DNA of 64,000 bases from positions 6,076,001 through 6,140,000 of the forward strand of contig NC_013131.1 of assembly GCF_000024025.1 (NCBI RefSeq), written 5' to 3'. Positions 40,778 to 49,304 of this stretch are shown here, in pieces (position 1 is the stretch's first letter; the number at the start of each line of letters is the position of its first letter). The notes beneath the pieces are model-generated. The model made no database searches and was not told where the DNA came from. It worked only from the letters and a program-made list of their open reading frames with translations. Made by a program: the position numbers and the translations under genes. The DNA is from Catenulispora acidiphila DSM 44928 (GTDB lineage: Bacteria > Actinomycetota > Actinomycetes > Streptomycetales > Catenulisporaceae).

Positions 40778-41767
40778 GTGAGCGCAGCGCATATCGGTTA
40801 CGCCGCCATGTTGGAGCAGTTCGGTCCGATCGAGGTCACCGAATACTCGGCGCTGGCCGAGCAGCACGGCTTCACCGGGACCATGGCCGCCGACCACTTC
40901 CAGCCGTGGGTGCCGCAGCAGGGGAACGCGCCGTTCGTCTGGAACGTGCTGACCGCCATCGGCGAGCGCACCGGGACCGACCTCGGGCCCGGCGTGACAT
41001 GCCCCTCGTTCCGGATGCACCCGGCGATGGTGGCGCAGGCCTCGGCGACGCTGGCGGCGATGTATCCCGACCGGCACTGGCTGGGCCTGGGCTCCGGGGA
41101 GGCGTTGAACGAGCACATCGTCGGCGGGTACTGGCCCGAGGCGCCGACCCGGGTCGCGATGATGTTCGAGGCCATCGAGGTGATCAACAAGCTGTTCACC
41201 GGCAAGGACGTCAAGCACGCCGGCAAGTACTTCACGCTGGAGACCACCCGGCTGTGGACGGTGCCGGCCACGCCGCCGCCGATCTACATCGCCGCCGCCG
41301 GCCCGTACACCTCGCGCAAGACCGGCGAGCTGGCCGACGGGATCATCACCCCCGGCGCGGCGCACTCCAAGGTCTCCGGGGTGTTCGAGAACTTCGCCGC
41401 CGGCGCGCGCAAGGCCGGCAAGGACCCGGACACCATGCCGAAGATCCTCCAGCTGCACCTGTCCTGGGCGCCGACCGACGAGGAGGCGCTGGCCAACGCG
41501 GTGACCGAGTGGCCCAACGGCGGCATGAAGTTCCCCAAGCAGGACATCCGCTCGCCCTTCGACTTCGAGCAGATGGCCAAGCTGGTGCGGCCGGAGGACT
41601 TCGAGGGCCGGATGGTCATCTCCTCGGACCCCGACGTGCACCGCGCCTCCATCCAGGCCTTCCTGGACCTCGGCGTGGACCGGGTGTACCTGCACAACGT
41701 GGGGCGCAACCAGGCCGAGTGGATCGAGGTGTTCGGGCGCGAGGTGCTGCCGAAGCTGACACGGTAG
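40778..41767 (+). CDS. F420-dependent LLM-class oxidoreductase (FGD-like)
   Basis: A 329-residue (beta/alpha)8 luciferase-like enzyme using cofactor F420. IGYAAMLEQFGP at the start, MAADHFQPWVPQQGNAPFVWN (~38-58), LGLGSGEALNEHIVGGYWPE (~108) and PPIYIAAAGP follow the pattern of F420-dependent glucose-6-phosphate dehydrogenase and the TIGR03557 group. This includes the DHFQPW and GSGEALNE strings. The substrate may be a sugar phosphate or another hydroxy compound. GTG 40778 follows GGGAG. It is a single gene. Confidence 0.9.
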   Translation: MSAAHIGYAAMLEQFGPIEVTEYSALAEQHGFTGTMAADHFQPWVPQQGNAPFVWNVLTAIGERTGTDLGPGVTCPSFRMHPAMVAQASATLAAMYPDRHWLGLGSGEALNEHIVGGYWPEAPTRVAMMFEAIEVINKLFTGKDVKHAGKYFTLETTRLWTVPATPPPIYIAAAGPYTSRKTGELADGIITPGAAHSKVSGVFENFAAGARKAGKDPDTMPKILQLHLSWAPTDEEALANAVTEWPNGGMKFPKQDIRSPFDFEQMAKLVRPEDFEGRMVISSDPDVHRASIQAFLDLGVDRVYLHNVGRNQAEWIEVFGREVLPKLTR

Positions 41768-41924
41768 GCGCCGGCGCCGGTGTGATGGTGTTCCGACTGG
41801 TCCGGATGGCTGGCATCCGGGCCGCCGGAGCGCCGCGTGCCGCAACCCGCGGCGCGGACGGTCGTTGTCGGTCTTCGAAGGGGCGGGTGATCGTCCCGGT
41901 CTCGTCGACTCCCCGAGGACATCC

Positions 41925-42497
41925 ATGCACGGGTTCGTGAAGAAGGGTCTGCTGCTGTCGCTGGCCGCGGGCTCGATGATGGTCGCCGGCGCCGGTGCGG
42001 CCGCCGCGGCCGACTCGGCGGCCACCGACGGCGCCGCCGCCGACAGCCCCGGCCTGGCCTCCGGCAACGTGGCGCAGGGTGCGGCCGACGTGCCGGTGCA
42101 GGTGTGCGGCGACGCCGGGGCGGCGGGCGCGGCGTTGATCGACGCTCTGGAGAACCGCTGCACGACCTGGGACAACCGCTCCTCGGTGCGCGGCGTGGCC
42201 GCGAACAGCCCCGGCGCGGTGTCCGGGGACGTCGTCGGCGGCGCGCTGAACGCCCCGGTGCAGGGCTGCGGCCTGAGCGGGACGGTCGCCGGCGCGCAGT
42301 CCGACGCCGCCGGGAACAGCTGCGACGACGTGCGCACCGCGGCGAGCGCGGTCGGCGCCACCTCGAACGACCCGGGCGCGGTGTCCGGGGACGTGGTTCA
42401 GGCCTCTGTCAACACCCCGATCCAGGTGTGCGGCGACGCGGTATCGGTCGGCAGCTTCAACACCGGCGCCGAGGACAACCACTGCGTGAACAGCTGA
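41925..42497 (+). CDS. Chaplin-like secreted protein with three repeat domains
   Basis: A 190-residue exported protein. A signal peptide (KKGLLLSLAAGSMMVAGAGAAAA) precedes three chaplin-like repeats at ~38-80, ~91-133 and ~145-188. Each has the pattern SPG-xxSG(N/D)V-x9-PVQ-CG...N-x-C with two cysteines. Chaplins coat aerial hyphae of streptomycetes with an amyloid, hydrophobic layer (established). No LPxTG-type sortase signal or second membrane segment is present, so it should be released and not anchored. ATG 41925 has GAGGA upstream. It implies a life cycle with aerial growth. Confidence 0.85.
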   Translation: MHGFVKKGLLLSLAAGSMMVAGAGAAAAADSAATDGAAADSPGLASGNVAQGAADVPVQVCGDAGAAGAALIDALENRCTTWDNRSSVRGVAANSPGAVSGDVVGGALNAPVQGCGLSGTVAGAQSDAAGNSCDDVRTAASAVGATSNDPGAVSGDVVQASVNTPIQVCGDAVSVGSFNTGAEDNHCVNS

Positions 42498-42542
42498 CGT
42501 GTGCTGACGTGCGTTGACCTGCACTGATCTGCACTGAAGTTC
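42493..42542 (+). repeat. 10-bp-period tandem repeat behind the chaplin gene
   Basis: Five consecutive 10-mers (GCTGACGTGT, GCTGACGTGC, GTTGACCTGC, ACTGATCTGC, ACTGAAGTTC) start at the stop codon. The period equals about one helical turn. No hairpin terminator is seen here. Confidence 0.75.
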
Positions 42543-42755
42543 ACCGAACAGCCGTAAGACAGCTCTCCCCACCTCCCAGGTCCGGTCTTCGCGGGCGGCG
42601 CATGCGACGGCCGGACCCGGACTTTCCGGGGTCTTTTGATCGCTCTTTCGGGGGAACGGGGGGTTCGCGCGCCGCGCACTCCCCGCACTTGGCAGCACAC
42701 TGACCGTCAGGTCCGCAGCCCAGGAGGGCGCGGCACGAATGGGGAGGTGGCGCGC

Positions 42756-43445
42756 GTGGCGACCCGGCACAGGAAACCCGGCCCGATACGCAAGACCGCT
42801 GAGACGCTGCTGGGCGGCGCCGCGGGCATCGGGGCGGTGACCGCCGTGGCCACCGTGCTGCACACCGGGGCGGGCGCGCCCGCCGCGGCCGGCACGTCCG
42901 CGCAGAGCGCCCCGGCCCGACCCGGCGCGTCGTCCTCCGAAGGCGCCAACCCGGCGGTCGCCGTGGTCGGCGACACCGCGCCGACGACCGCCCTGACGCC
43001 CGCCCCGGCGGCACCGAGCGCGACCGGCTCGCTGACACCGTCGGACGTCCCGGGCGGCGACACCCGCATCCAGTACGAACCCACGCACGCCGCGTCGTCG
43101 TCCTCGGCGGTCGCCTTCACGGCGAACAGCCCGGCGCCGACGCAGGGGTCCACCGCTCCCCCGCCGGTGCTGCGCTCCCGGCCGCCAGCCCCGCCGACCG
43201 GCTCGCCGAGCCCGCCGAGCCAGCCCGCCCCGCCGACGCAGCCGCCGACGCAGCCGCCGACGCGAGGCCCGGTCAGCTCCCCGGCGCCGCCGAGCGCACC
43301 GCCGTCCCACGCACCCTCCCCGCCCGGCGGCGGGAACGGAGGCGGCAACGGCGGCGGGGGCGGCGGTCTGGGCGGCCTGCTGGACGGGGTGCTCGGCACG
43401 CTCGGAACGGTGACCGGGATCCTCGGCGGGCTCGGACGGCACTGA
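42756..43445 (+). CDS. Pro-rich exported or membrane-anchored protein next to the chaplin gene
   Basis: A 229-residue protein. ATRHRKPGPIRKTAETLLGGAAG leads into a hydrophobic segment (IGAVTAVATVLHTGAG) that may be a signal peptide or anchor. The middle is Pro/Ser/Thr/Ala-rich (~60-205), typical of wall-spanning stalks. The end has a Gly-rich turn and a hydrophobic LGGLLDGVLGTLGTVTGILGGLG. No family is recognised. GTG 42756 has GGGGAGG 8 bp upstream. Proximity to the chaplin gene suggests a surface role (inference). Confidence 0.6.
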   Translation: MATRHRKPGPIRKTAETLLGGAAGIGAVTAVATVLHTGAGAPAAAGTSAQSAPARPGASSSEGANPAVAVVGDTAPTTALTPAPAAPSATGSLTPSDVPGGDTRIQYEPTHAASSSSAVAFTANSPAPTQGSTAPPPVLRSRPPAPPTGSPSPPSQPAPPTQPPTQPPTRGPVSSPAPPSAPPSHAPSPPGGGNGGGNGGGGGGLGGLLDGVLGTLGTVTGILGGLGRH

Positions 43446-44225
43446 GAAAACTGAGGAACCAAGAGCGCTGAGGGCACTGAAAACGCCGAGGGCGCTGAGA
43501 ACCTCCAGGACGTCGAAAACACTGAGAACGCCGAGGGCGCCGAGCACAGAGCGCTTCAGAGCACTGGCAGCCACGTCGGCGCCGTCCACTCGGACGGCGC
43601 CGACGGCGGCGAAAACACCCTGTCGGACCCCGCCAACCGCCGCAGCCCCTTCCTTGTCAGTGGTTTGACATCGGACCAGGCTGCGGAATCATTGTCCTGG
43701 CACCGCGTTCACGAGCTGCGTTTCCCACGGTCGCCAGGGCACCGGCGAGGACCGGCTGTCCGGCCGGTGCGGGTGATCGTCACGTCGGCACGATAGCCCT
43801 CGCCCCCATGACTGGTTACCTTGAACTGCACGAGTGCGGAGGCTGAGACGGGAGCGGAGGATGGTGCGGCAGGCGTCAGGAGTGTGGAGACGAGCGGAGT
43901 GCGGCCGCGGCCCGGTTTCGCTCGCTAGCACAATCTGCGCGCGCGTCCATCCCCCCGTCGGCTTCCGTCATCAGGGCAATGCCACGATCCGTAGGCACAT
44001 TTCCCAGATCTGTGCCCGACGATCGCACGATCGGGGGCACAAGCTATCGCCGAGGCCGGTCCGGGGCACAACCTCCGTGGCCGGGCCGCAGGTGAGACGG
44101 CCACTCGACCGGGCGGAGGCGCCGCGCCGGATGGGGCAAACGACGGCGCGCGGTGAGGATGTGTCGGCATGATTGTGTCTGGGCCCCCGCCGGGGTCCGC
44201 ACGGACCACCCACAGGACGGCGGGA
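43446..44225. other. Gene-free stretch with 9-bp periodic repeat
   Basis: From about 43441 to 43555 the sequence repeats with a 9-bp period (GCGCTGAGG, GCACTGAAA, ACGCCGAGG, GCGCTGAGA and so on), starting at the end of the preceding gene. The remaining ~600 bp show no supported gene. Open frames on both strands lack ribosome-binding sites and family resemblance. AT content rises at 43970-44050, where the promoter of the SpoIIE-type gene may lie. Confidence 0.55.
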
Positions 44226-47084
44226 ATGGCGTCGGCGTTCGACCTCTCCGGTTTCTCGGTCACCGACATGGTCGTCGCCTCCGGCGAGCTCCGGGCCGTC
44301 ACCGCCGGAGCCGCCTCCATGGAGGAGGGCTCGGCGGCGATCGTCGAGTGGCTGCGGCACGCCTTCACCGACCCGGCGACCGGCCGCCCGGCCTTCGCGC
44401 TGGCCCGGATGTTCCACACTGTCACCTGGGACCGGCTGACCCCGGACCTGCGCTCCTATGTCGGCACCCGGGATCCGGCGGCGGCCGCGAACGACGACGG
44501 CCTGCCGTATCTGACGCTGCTGGCCACCTCCGGGGACCATCCGCACTGGTCGGACCGCCGCAACAGCCGCGACCACCAGGCGATCCCGCTGTCCGCCTCG
44601 GACGTGGTGCGGCGCGCGCCGCTCGCGCTTGCGCTGCTGGACCGGCTGCTGGGCTTGCAGCCCTCGCCGGAGCCGGTGCCGGCGCGGCCGCACGGCGGCG
44701 AGTCGCCGGCCGCCTCGGCGCGGCTGCGGGACCGGTTCGACGTCTTCCACGTGCCCGAAGCCCTCGGCAGCCCGTATGTGCCGACCCCTGAGTTCGTCCG
44801 CGACTATCAGATCCGCTCGGCGATCGCGCTGGGCGCGGTGCTGGACTCCGGCGGGCCGGACCACCCGGACCTGCCCGGGGTGCGGAACACCTCGCTGTAC
44901 ACGGCGCTGCTGTATTCGCGCGTCCGCATCCCGGCCGAGACCGCGACGCACTTCCGGACGCTGGCCGCGGCGATCCGGCTGGCGCTGACCCCGCTGCTGG
45001 CCGTGCCCTTGTTCGCGCCCTCGTCCCCGGCGGCGGGGCACCAGGTGTTCGGCGCCCGCAACGGGAACGGCTCGGGGACCGGCCTCGGCAACGGCGTGGC
45101 CGGGGCGCCGACCGGGAACGGCGCGCCGCCGGCCGCCGGCTCCGCGCCCGCGGGGAACGGCGCGGCCGGCAACGGCGCCGCCGGGAACGGGCACCGGCCG
45201 TCGGTGAACCTGGTCCCGCAGCAGGCCTCGGCGCCGCCTCCGTCGTCCTCCTCGGTCCCGGCCGCCGCCGGCGACGGCAACGCTGCGGCGCTGGCCGCCG
45301 AAGCCGAGCTGCGCGCCTCGCAGCGGCGGCTGACGCAGGAGACCCGGATCGTCGAGACGCTCTACATGATCGGGCAGTCTCTGCACCGGGAGCTGGACAC
45401 CCGCAAGATCGCCAAGCTCGCCACGGACGCCGCGACCACCGCGATCGACGCCGAGTTCGGGTCCTGCTTCTACACCCTGACCTCCGCCAACGGCCAGGCG
45501 CAGACCCGGTTCGCGCTGGCCGGGACGGTCCCGGCGGAGCGCTTCGAGAACCTGCCGATGCCGCGGCCGACCTCGCTGGTGGGCGCGGCGTTCCCCGGGA
45601 CCGCGCCGATCCGCTCCGGCGACGTCACCGCCGACCCGCGCTACGGCCAGCGCGCGCCGTTCCACGGCCTGCCGCCGGGACACCCGCCGGTGAAGTCCTT
45701 CCTGGCGCTGCCGATCACCACGATCGGCGGCACGGTGCTGGGCTCGATGTACTTCGGCCACTCCGAACCGAACCGGTTCACCGAGCGCGACGAGCAGATC
45801 GTTAAGGGCATCGCCGGGCAGGCGGCCTCGGCGATGGACAACGCGCGGCTGTACCGGCTGGAGCGCGAGACCGCGGTGGAGCTGCAGAACTCGCTGCTGC
45901 CGGCGTCCCCGCCGCAGCTGGCGGAGCTGGAGATCGCCTTCACCTACCTGGCCGGCGCGCAGGGCACGCAGGTCGGCGGCGACTGGTTCGACGTGATCCC
46001 GCTGTCCGGCGGCCGGGTGGCGCTGGTCATCGGGGACGTGATGGGGCGCGGGATCCGGGCCGCGGCGATCATGGGGCAGCTGCGGACGGCGGTGCGCGCG
46101 TACGCGGTGATGGACCTGCCGCCGGGGCAGATCATGCATCTGCTGAACCGGCTGGTGTGCACCATGCCGGCCTCGGCGGCGAGCAGCTCGGTGGCGGTGA
46201 CCACGCTGAGCGCCTCCGGGACGTACCCGGTCGGCACCGGGGCGCTGGGACCGGCCGACGACGGCGTCGCCGAGCAGATCGCGACGTGCGTGTACGCCGT
46301 CTACGACCCGGCGGAGGAGGTCCTGACCTGGGCCAGCGCCGGGCACATGCCGCCGGCGCTGATCACCCCGGAGGGCACGGCGCACCTGCTGGAGGACGAC
46401 CTCGGGATGCCGCTGGGCATCGAGGAGGCGGTGTTCGACGAGAAGGTGCAGACCCTGGCCGGCGGCAGCAGGCTGCTGCTGTACACCGACGGCCTGGTGG
46501 AGTGCCACGACGCGCCGCTGACCGAGCGGCTGAACCGGCTCTCCACGGAGCTGGTCCGCTCCGACGACGGACCGCTGGGTTCCTCCGGACCGCTGAGCTC
46601 GGAGAGCGTGCAGCGCACCTGCGACCGCCTGCTGCACGCGATGCTCTCCGGCGACGAGCACGACGACGTGGCGCTGCTGATGGTGCGGACCCGCCCGACC
46701 CGCATCCGCAAGGCGGCGCTGGACCTGGACCCGGACCCGATGGCGGCGCGCGCCGCGCGGCGGTTCGTCACCGCGACGCTGAGCGAGTGGGACCTGGACC
46801 ACCTGACCGACGACGTGCTCTCGGTGGTCACCGAGCTGGTCACCAACGCCACCCAGCACGCCGCGACGACCAGCCAGCTGGCGCTGCGCTCGCATCCGGG
46901 GCGGCTGATGGTCGAGGTCGCCGACTGCGACGGCCGCATCCCGCGCCCGGCGGTGACGCAGCACATGGACGAGCGGCATCGCGGCCTGCTGATAGTCGCG
47001 CAGCTGTCGCAGCGGTGGGGCGTGCGGCCGACGGACCGCGGGAAGATCGTGTGGGCCGAGATGGGCGAGTCCGCTGGGGAGTAG
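44226..47084 (+). CDS. GAF-SpoIIE phosphatase-HATPase switch protein
   Basis: A 952-residue cytoplasmic signalling protein. Residues 1-~270 form an unassigned N-terminal domain opening with FDLSGFSVTDMVVASGEL. A Gly/Asn/Ala-rich linker follows, then a GAF domain (~360-540), a PP2C/SpoIIE Ser phosphatase (GGDWFDVIPL, VIGDVMGRG, YTDGLVE, DDVALLMV; ~560-805) and a C-terminal GHKL kinase of RsbW type (VVTELVTNATQHA; ~810-950). It probably both phosphorylates and dephosphorylates STAS proteins such as the one at 20537. An in-frame ATG at 44169 would add 19 residues; 44226 is preferred because it directly precedes the conserved opening. Confidence 0.88.
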   Translation: MASAFDLSGFSVTDMVVASGELRAVTAGAASMEEGSAAIVEWLRHAFTDPATGRPAFALARMFHTVTWDRLTPDLRSYVGTRDPAAAANDDGLPYLTLLATSGDHPHWSDRRNSRDHQAIPLSASDVVRRAPLALALLDRLLGLQPSPEPVPARPHGGESPAASARLRDRFDVFHVPEALGSPYVPTPEFVRDYQIRSAIALGAVLDSGGPDHPDLPGVRNTSLYTALLYSRVRIPAETATHFRTLAAAIRLALTPLLAVPLFAPSSPAAGHQVFGARNGNGSGTGLGNGVAGAPTGNGAPPAAGSAPAGNGAAGNGAAGNGHRPSVNLVPQQASAPPPSSSSVPAAAGDGNAAALAAEAELRASQRRLTQETRIVETLYMIGQSLHRELDTRKIAKLATDAATTAIDAEFGSCFYTLTSANGQAQTRFALAGTVPAERFENLPMPRPTSLVGAAFPGTAPIRSGDVTADPRYGQRAPFHGLPPGHPPVKSFLALPITTIGGTVLGSMYFGHSEPNRFTERDEQIVKGIAGQAASAMDNARLYRLERETAVELQNSLLPASPPQLAELEIAFTYLAGAQGTQVGGDWFDVIPLSGGRVALVIGDVMGRGIRAAAIMGQLRTAVRAYAVMDLPPGQIMHLLNRLVCTMPASAASSSVAVTTLSASGTYPVGTGALGPADDGVAEQIATCVYAVYDPAEEVLTWASAGHMPPALITPEGTAHLLEDDLGMPLGIEEAVFDEKVQTLAGGSRLLLYTDGLVECHDAPLTERLNRLSTELVRSDDGPLGSSGPLSSESVQRTCDRLLHAMLSGDEHDDVALLMVRTRPTRIRKAALDLDPDPMAARAARRFVTATLSEWDLDHLTDDVLSVVTELVTNATQHAATTSQLALRSHPGRLMVEVADCDGRIPRPAVTQHMDERHRGLLIVAQLSQRWGVRPTDRGKIVWAEMGESAGE

Positions 47085-47427
47085 GGCTGCGGGAGGGCGA
47101 GGGATGGCTTCGGCGGTGCCGGCGGTGTCGGCGACAGCGGTGACATAGGTGGCGGCGACGGTATCGGCAGCAGCGGCGGTATCGGCGACAGCGGCGGTAT
47201 CGGCGACAGCGGCAGCGGCAGCAGCGGCGGTGCCGGTGACATCGGCGACAGCGGCGGCGGAGGTGCCGACGGCGGCGGAGGAGGCGGAGGAGGCGGCGGA
47301 GGTGGCGGCGGAGGCGGCGGAGGTGGCGGCGGAGGAGGTGGCGGCGGCGGAGGAGGTGGCGGCCGCGGCGGCGAAGGTGCCAGTGGCGGTGGCGGTATCG
47401 GTGACATCGGCGATGCCGGCGCTTTCG
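47085..47427. repeat. GC-rich microsatellite upstream of the Cas3-like gene
   Basis: An 18-bp unit (GGCGGTATCGGCGACAGC and variants) at 47105-47265 passes into an uninterrupted GGC/GGA trinucleotide tract at ~47270-47365. The downstream frame is open through it, giving an Ala/Glu-rich run from a GTG near 47149. The other + frame gives poly-Gly and the complementary strand poly-Pro. It is better read as repeat DNA than as protein, but in-frame translation cannot be excluded. Confidence 0.7.
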
Positions 47428-49113
47428 GTGACATCGGTGTTCGAGGATTTCGTGCGTGTCGCCACCGGTCACCAGCCGTCTGCTGCTCAGATGAGGCTCG
47501 CTGCGGATGGGTTGCCGGAGGTCGTCGAGATCGCCGCGGGCACTGCCGGCGAGGAGCGGGTCGAGACCGCCGTGTTGCCGTGGCTCCATCGGCGGATGGT
47601 CTCGGCGCCGGAAGCCACGCCGAGGCGGCTGGTCTACGTCGTGCCGATGCATGGTCCCGTCGAGGAGGTGTTCGCGCGGATCGGTGAGTGGCTGGCGCGG
47701 CTTGGGCTCGCCGAGGACGTCGGTCTGCATCTGGTCGCTGGCGCGGCTCCGGGCAGCGGGTGGCAGCGTCGGCCGGAGGAGTCCGCGATTCTGGTCGGGA
47801 CGCCGGACCTGTTGCTGAGCAAGGCGCTCATGCGCGGGTTCGGCGACTCGGCGCAGAACGCTCCGGTGTCGTTCGGGCTGCTGAACAACGGTGTGCAGTG
47901 GGTCTTCGAGGACGCGCGGCGGCTCGGTCCCGGGTTGGCGACGAGCGTCGAGCTGCAACGGCTGCGTGATCTGCTGGGGACGGCGGCGCCTGCTCGCAGC
48001 ACCTGGTTGTCCGATGCCCCGCATCTGCTTGAGACGGCCGGCGCGACTGTCCCGAGGTTGGATCGGGACGCTCTGCGCACGCTGTTCGACACCACCGTCG
48101 AGCCGAGCGGTGTCGGCGTTGCGCGCCTGGTCTGCGACCAGGCCGACTGGACCGTGCAGATCGCGCGGCGCAACTGGGAGTCCACGCCGTCCGAGGAGGA
48201 GCCCCGTCTACGCGGGGACGAGCTCCGCCGTGTGCCGCTCGCCGACGTGCGGCAGATGCTCGGCGCGGGGATGTGGTTCTGGATCCGGGACCGGCTGGAC
48301 GGTGCGTGGCGGCACGCGGTCGCCGAGGACCTCACGCCCGGCGTCACACTGGTGCGGCACGACCCCGAGGCCGGACCGGCGCAGGACGCCGCGCCGTGGG
48401 CGTTCGCCTGCACCGCGTGGGTCAGTCTCGACCAGCACCTGATGGAGACCGAGGAGGAGGCGCGCGACCTCCTGGACTCGCTGCCCGGACTGCTGGCGGA
48501 CCAGCAGGAGGCTGTCAGGCTGGCGGCGCGCTATCACGATCTCGGCAAGTGCCACGACGTATTCCAGGAGATGTTGCGAGGTGGTGGCGGCGATCCGCCC
48601 GACTACCTGCTGGCCAAGTCGAAGGCGCCATTCAGCACCGGTCAGAGGAGAAGGGCGTACTTCCGGCATGAACTCGTCAGCGCGCTGATCTTGATGGAGG
48701 GCGGCCATCCCTGGCTGACGACCTACCTCGTCGCCGCGCACCACGGGCACGTGCGCGTCTCGGTGCGGCCGGGGCGGGACGAGGCACCGCTCATCCTGGG
48801 TGTCCTCGACGGGGATCAGATTCCGCCGATCGAGTTGTCGACCGGTGAGCGCTTCCCCGCGCAGCGCCTTCAGACCACGGACATCGAGCCTGGCGGAGGG
48901 TGGACGGAGCGAGTGCTGGCGCTGGTGGACCGCGAAGATCTCGGACCCTTCAGGCTCGCCTACCTCGAGACGCTGGTCCGCGTATCCGACTGGCGGTCCA
49001 GCGCGCGCCATGACGGTCCGGTCGAAGCGCTCGCGCCCGCGCTGCCCGCGACCCCGGCCGCGCTCAGTCCCGAGGCTGCTTCTTCTCCGTCGGCAGCGGC
49101 GCTCCCCCGCTGA
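47428..49113 (+). CDS. Orphan Cas3-like protein: helicase-dead, HD nuclease retained (type I-G related)
   Basis: A 561-residue protein aligning in order with Cas3 of type I-G (I-U) CRISPR systems, whose HD domain is C-terminal. The opening FEDFVRVATGHQP, then SAILVGTPDLLLSKALMRGF and FGLLNNGVQWVFED match RecA1. The ATPase residues are gone: Walker A reads AAGTAGEE (36-43), the DEVQ-type box reads EDAR (161-164) and SAT reads SDA (195-197). RecA2 is missing: the text jumps at ~197-208 to the post-helicase linker (LRTLFDTTVEPSG). The HD set is kept: H337, H370-D371 (HDLGK), H414 (RHE), H438-H439 (AHHG), D521. The start is GTG 47428 with no clear RBS. No cas genes adjoin it. Confidence 0.72.
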   Translation: MTSVFEDFVRVATGHQPSAAQMRLAADGLPEVVEIAAGTAGEERVETAVLPWLHRRMVSAPEATPRRLVYVVPMHGPVEEVFARIGEWLARLGLAEDVGLHLVAGAAPGSGWQRRPEESAILVGTPDLLLSKALMRGFGDSAQNAPVSFGLLNNGVQWVFEDARRLGPGLATSVELQRLRDLLGTAAPARSTWLSDAPHLLETAGATVPRLDRDALRTLFDTTVEPSGVGVARLVCDQADWTVQIARRNWESTPSEEEPRLRGDELRRVPLADVRQMLGAGMWFWIRDRLDGAWRHAVAEDLTPGVTLVRHDPEAGPAQDAAPWAFACTAWVSLDQHLMETEEEARDLLDSLPGLLADQQEAVRLAARYHDLGKCHDVFQEMLRGGGGDPPDYLLAKSKAPFSTGQRRRAYFRHELVSALILMEGGHPWLTTYLVAAHHGHVRVSVRPGRDEAPLILGVLDGDQIPPIELSTGERFPAQRLQTTDIEPGGGWTERVLALVDREDLGPFRLAYLETLVRVSDWRSSARHDGPVEALAPALPATPAALSPEAASSPSAAALPR

Positions 49114-49228
49114 TCCCGGTCGCGATCGACACGGTCGAGGCGGCCTGGGCCACTGTCGATCCCAGATCCGTGTACAGCGGCGCCTTGGCGGCGCGCAGGG
49201 CTCGACGAAGCCTGGTGATGAACTCCAT
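49064..49228 (-). CDS. Putative 54-residue protein antisense to the Cas3-like 3' end
   Basis: An ATG frame at 49226-49228 reads MEFITRLRRALRAAKAPLYTD, then LGSTVAQAASTVSIATGISGG and a basic tail, ending at 49064 inside the Cas3-like gene on the other strand. The amphipathic basic N-terminus followed by a mildly hydrophobic stretch looks like a small membrane-active or secreted peptide. Codon third positions are GC-rich. It has no strong ribosome-binding site and no recognised family, so it is tentative. Confidence 0.35.
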   Translation of the reverse strand: MEFITRLRRALRAAKAPLYTDLGSTVAQAASTVSIATGISGGAPLPTEKKQPRD

Positions 49229-49304
49229 ACCCGGCAGGCTAGCCGAGGCGGCGGCGCTGCGCGGACCGACGGCTGCGTGGACCGACGCAGGCGGCTGATG
49301 CCGC

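Noticed and set aside
43971-47465. A 1164-codon antisense frame over the SpoIIE-type gene, and a poly-Pro frame at 46301-47434
   Set aside because: These are shadows of the sense gene and of the GGC/GGA microsatellite. The Pro run is only the complement of the repeat.
47428-49113. Simple pseudogene interpretation of the Cas3-like gene
   Set aside because: No frameshift or stop occurs over 561 codons and all HD residues persist, so I list it as a gene while noting that selection has not been measured.
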